NCBI GenBank assembly: GCA_043228905.1
Contig: JBHGNT010000006.1
Location: 13,764,001-13,828,000 of the forward strand
DNA from: Azolla caroliniana
Lineage: Eukaryota > Polypodiophyta
DNA length: 64,000 nucleotides
Reading direction: 5' to 3'
Numbering within the stretch: position 1 is the stretch's first letter; each line of letters begins with the position of its first letter. Of this stretch, positions 62,270 to 64,000 are shown in pieces. The notes under the pieces were generated by a model. It did not search any database, had not been told where the DNA came from, and was given only the letters and a program-made list of their open reading frames with translations. A program made the translations under genes and the position numbers.

Positions 62270-62734
62270 GTATTTACATTTATGTCGACATTTGTTTCCA
62301 CTTTTGTGCTTAGTTAGTTAGCTTATTAGCTACCTCCGAATATGATCATATCCGAATAGCTAATTACCTACCTCAAAATATGACCATAGCTAACTAGCTA
62401 CCAGTAATAGGTAATTATCTCCCTAAGAATATCGAACGTAGCTATTCAACCACCAGAATAGCTAATTAGCTACCATTCATAGCTATTTAGCTACCACATT
62501 AGCTAATTAGCTGCCAATGACAATAGCTAATTAGCTACTAGAGTAGCTAATTAGCAGCTTATGACTATAGCTAATTAACTACCAGAATTGCTATTCCCCT
62601 ACTAGAATAGCTACTGTACTAAACTATGGTAGTTACAGCTTGGAATAGATAATCTACTAATAATATACTAAGATATAGATAACATTAGAATGTTGATTAA
62701 TATATAACGCTTGACTATATACAAGAGGTGAAGA
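62270..62734 (+). repeat. start of intron and TAGCTAATTAGCTA array in copy B
   Basis: GTATTTACATTTATG (62,270) parallels 55,866. From about 62,315 to 62,620 the sequence is the same palindromic AGCTAATTAGCTACC array, only about 300 bp long. 62,620-62,734 is AT-rich without a recognisable feature. Confidence 0.7.
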
Positions 62735-63345
62735 GTTAGAATCTTGACATGACTGTTGTCATGTCCGATTTGGGCCTAGTTGATCGGTCTTCACCCAATC
62801 CAACTCTCGGCTTGTTCAGCTTATCCAGCCCATGTTGGGCTTGCTTCTCAACACTCCCCCTCAAGCTCAACTTGAGGATCCTTCTGCTTTATCGGTTCCT
62901 TGCTTCGGCTCCTCTTGGCATCTTCACGCCTTGCTCTCGCTCCTTGTCCCACGTTGCACAACCCCTCCAGTCCAATGTTGCTCGACCCGTCCGATTCTGC
63001 ACACCTCGACCCATTTGGTCGGCTTAACTCCTCATCAGGCTCTTCTCAGCTCCGTCGATGTCGTGGCATTGGCACCCTCCAACCCACCTACTCCTTCGTT
63101 TTGGTATCAGGTTTGGCTGCCTTTTCGTCTGCTTGGCCTCCATATGATTCAGCTCGTGCGAATCAATGCACTCGACTGAATTGGTTGTCTCTGATTCATT
63201 CCCGCTCTTGTTTGAATTGGCTATCTCCAATTCTTCCTCATTCAGGCCCTTGACCATGTCTGACCATGTCCTGGTCCTAGCCTTTTTCTTAAGCTTGGAT
63301 TGATCCTTCTTGACTCTACCGTGTTTGCCACCTGTTCTGGTTCAA
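62735..63345 (-). pseudogene. copia-5 fragment: partial 3' LTR and Pol C-terminal extension
   Basis: The LTR border is at 62,853 (…GCTTCTCAACA|CTCCCCCTCAAGC, same polypurine tract as copia-3). On the minus strand 63,257-63,024 reads MVKGLNEEELEIANSNKSGN, then NSVECIDSHELNHMEAKQTK and RRSRWVGG, the charged extension shared with copia-3 and copia-4. The LTR is truncated at the left (about 62,735). Confidence 0.8.
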
Positions 63346-63354
63346 ATGAGATGT

Positions 63355-63690
63355 TTCGACTACCTGTGTTGGAAGACTGTAGGGGCATTGGTGAGACCGA
63401 ATGGCATCACCTTGTACTCTAAATGCTCATAGCGCATCTGAAACGCTATTTTCCACTCATCCCCGTGCTTGATGCGCACTAGATTATAGACATGCCGAAC
63501 GTCTATTTTGGAGAAGATACGCCCGGTTCGGAGTCAATTGAGGAGCGTTGGAATTAAGGGCAAGGGAACACGATTATGCATTGTAACTTTGTTGAGACCT
63601 TGATAATCCACACATAGGCGTAATGAGGCATCCTTCTTCTTCACAAATAAGATTGGGGTCCCGATCGGCGACCTCCGGATGGAAGAGTGT
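63355..63690 (-). pseudogene. gypsy/chromovirus RT fragment
   Basis: From 63,690 leftwards: [35 protein letters not shown], a stop, [21 protein letters not shown] and [15 protein letters not shown]. The fragment ends before the YxDD motif. It differs from A, B and F in wording and represents another gypsy family. Confidence 0.85.
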
Positions 63691-64000
63691 TACAAATGCG
63701 CTATGGCTCTTCTAAGTGCACAACGGATCGTTAGTGTGTTCAAGAGAGAAAGGAAAAGGGGAAGGAGACTCACCTTTGTGGCAGCCCAAAAACGTTCTGT
63801 TTCATTACACAGAAAAAACCTCTCTCGTTTGTTTTCTTACTTTTCTTCTTACTTCACTATCATACTCACTCTTACTTTTTTACCTAAGTATATAAATCAC
63901 TTACATATTCAGCTAATTAGTTGTGAGTAGCTAAATAGTTGTGGATAGCTAAATAGTTGTTTTACCTATATGTCCAATAGTAGCTAGCTTCCTTATAGCT
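63691..64000. other. no gene recognised; TAGCTAAAT-type repeat at the right edge
   Basis: 63,691-63,910 shows no protein homology I can recognise. From about 63,915 AGCTAATTAGTTGTGAGTAG and GTAGCTAAATAGTTG units repeat to the window end, related to the palindrome arrays at 55,905 and 62,320. Confidence 0.5.

Noticed and set aside
1-64000. Host protein-coding genes, rRNA or snRNA genes
   Set aside because: Every frame with recognisable protein signal belongs to a mobile element or to the repeat module; nothing else shows conserved coding features.

Overview
The window is a stack of nested, mostly decayed LTR retrotransposons plus one unusual repeat/DNA-transposon-like block. I see no convincing host gene, rRNA gene or functional tRNA gene. 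Ty3/gypsy chromoviruses with chromodomains, Tat/Athila-like gypsy elements with an extra 3' ORF, Ty1/copia elements and a GT-AG intron-like structure point to a plant nuclear genome. The Gag and RT types look like those I associate with seed-free land plants (fern, lycophyte or bryophyte) or a streptophyte alga; that taxonomic guess is low confidence.

Layout. 1-574 is a Tat-like pol scrap and 575-4251 a 5'-truncated copia element. 4690-5289 is the LTR and start of gag of a chromovirus (E). A second copia (copia-2, + strand) starts near 5727, is broken inside its RT at 6609, and resumes at 45017. Everything from 6610 to 45016 is one gypsy element ('gypsy C', 650-bp LTRs) that landed in copia-2 and was then filled by later insertions: chromovirus A (in the C LTR), a complete 9,970-bp Tat-like element (9934-19903, TSD AACAT) inside A, chromovirus B (26461-37866, TSD TTAAC) in C pol, a young chromovirus F (26545-32329, TSD ATAAG) inside the LTR of B, and family-Q gypsy pieces (21986-25260 and 42107-43967) carrying a solo copia LTR. 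Flanks and TSDs only make sense if about 20 kb between 21,985 and 42,106 was inverted by recombination between two oppositely oriented Q elements.

45017-54015 holds the rest of copia-2 with a solo chromovirus LTR, then fragments of a chromovirus, two copia elements in opposite orientation, a Tat-like fragment and another Q fragment. 54016-62640 is different: two copies of a module made of a coding-like proline/leucine-rich minisatellite (84-bp units in a 257-bp higher-order repeat), a Cys-rich DDE-transposase-like gene, and an apparent intron filled with palindromic TAGCTAATTAGCTA repeats. 62735-64000 returns to copia and chromovirus fragments.

Three signals deserve most attention. First, antisense tRNA-like sequences (A box and B box) sit at or just inside the 5' end of the LTRs of the chromovirus families. 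Second, these elements carry a Tf1-type self-priming signal, with the start of R complementary to the PBS and compensatory changes between families. Third, the minisatellite-linked transposase module.
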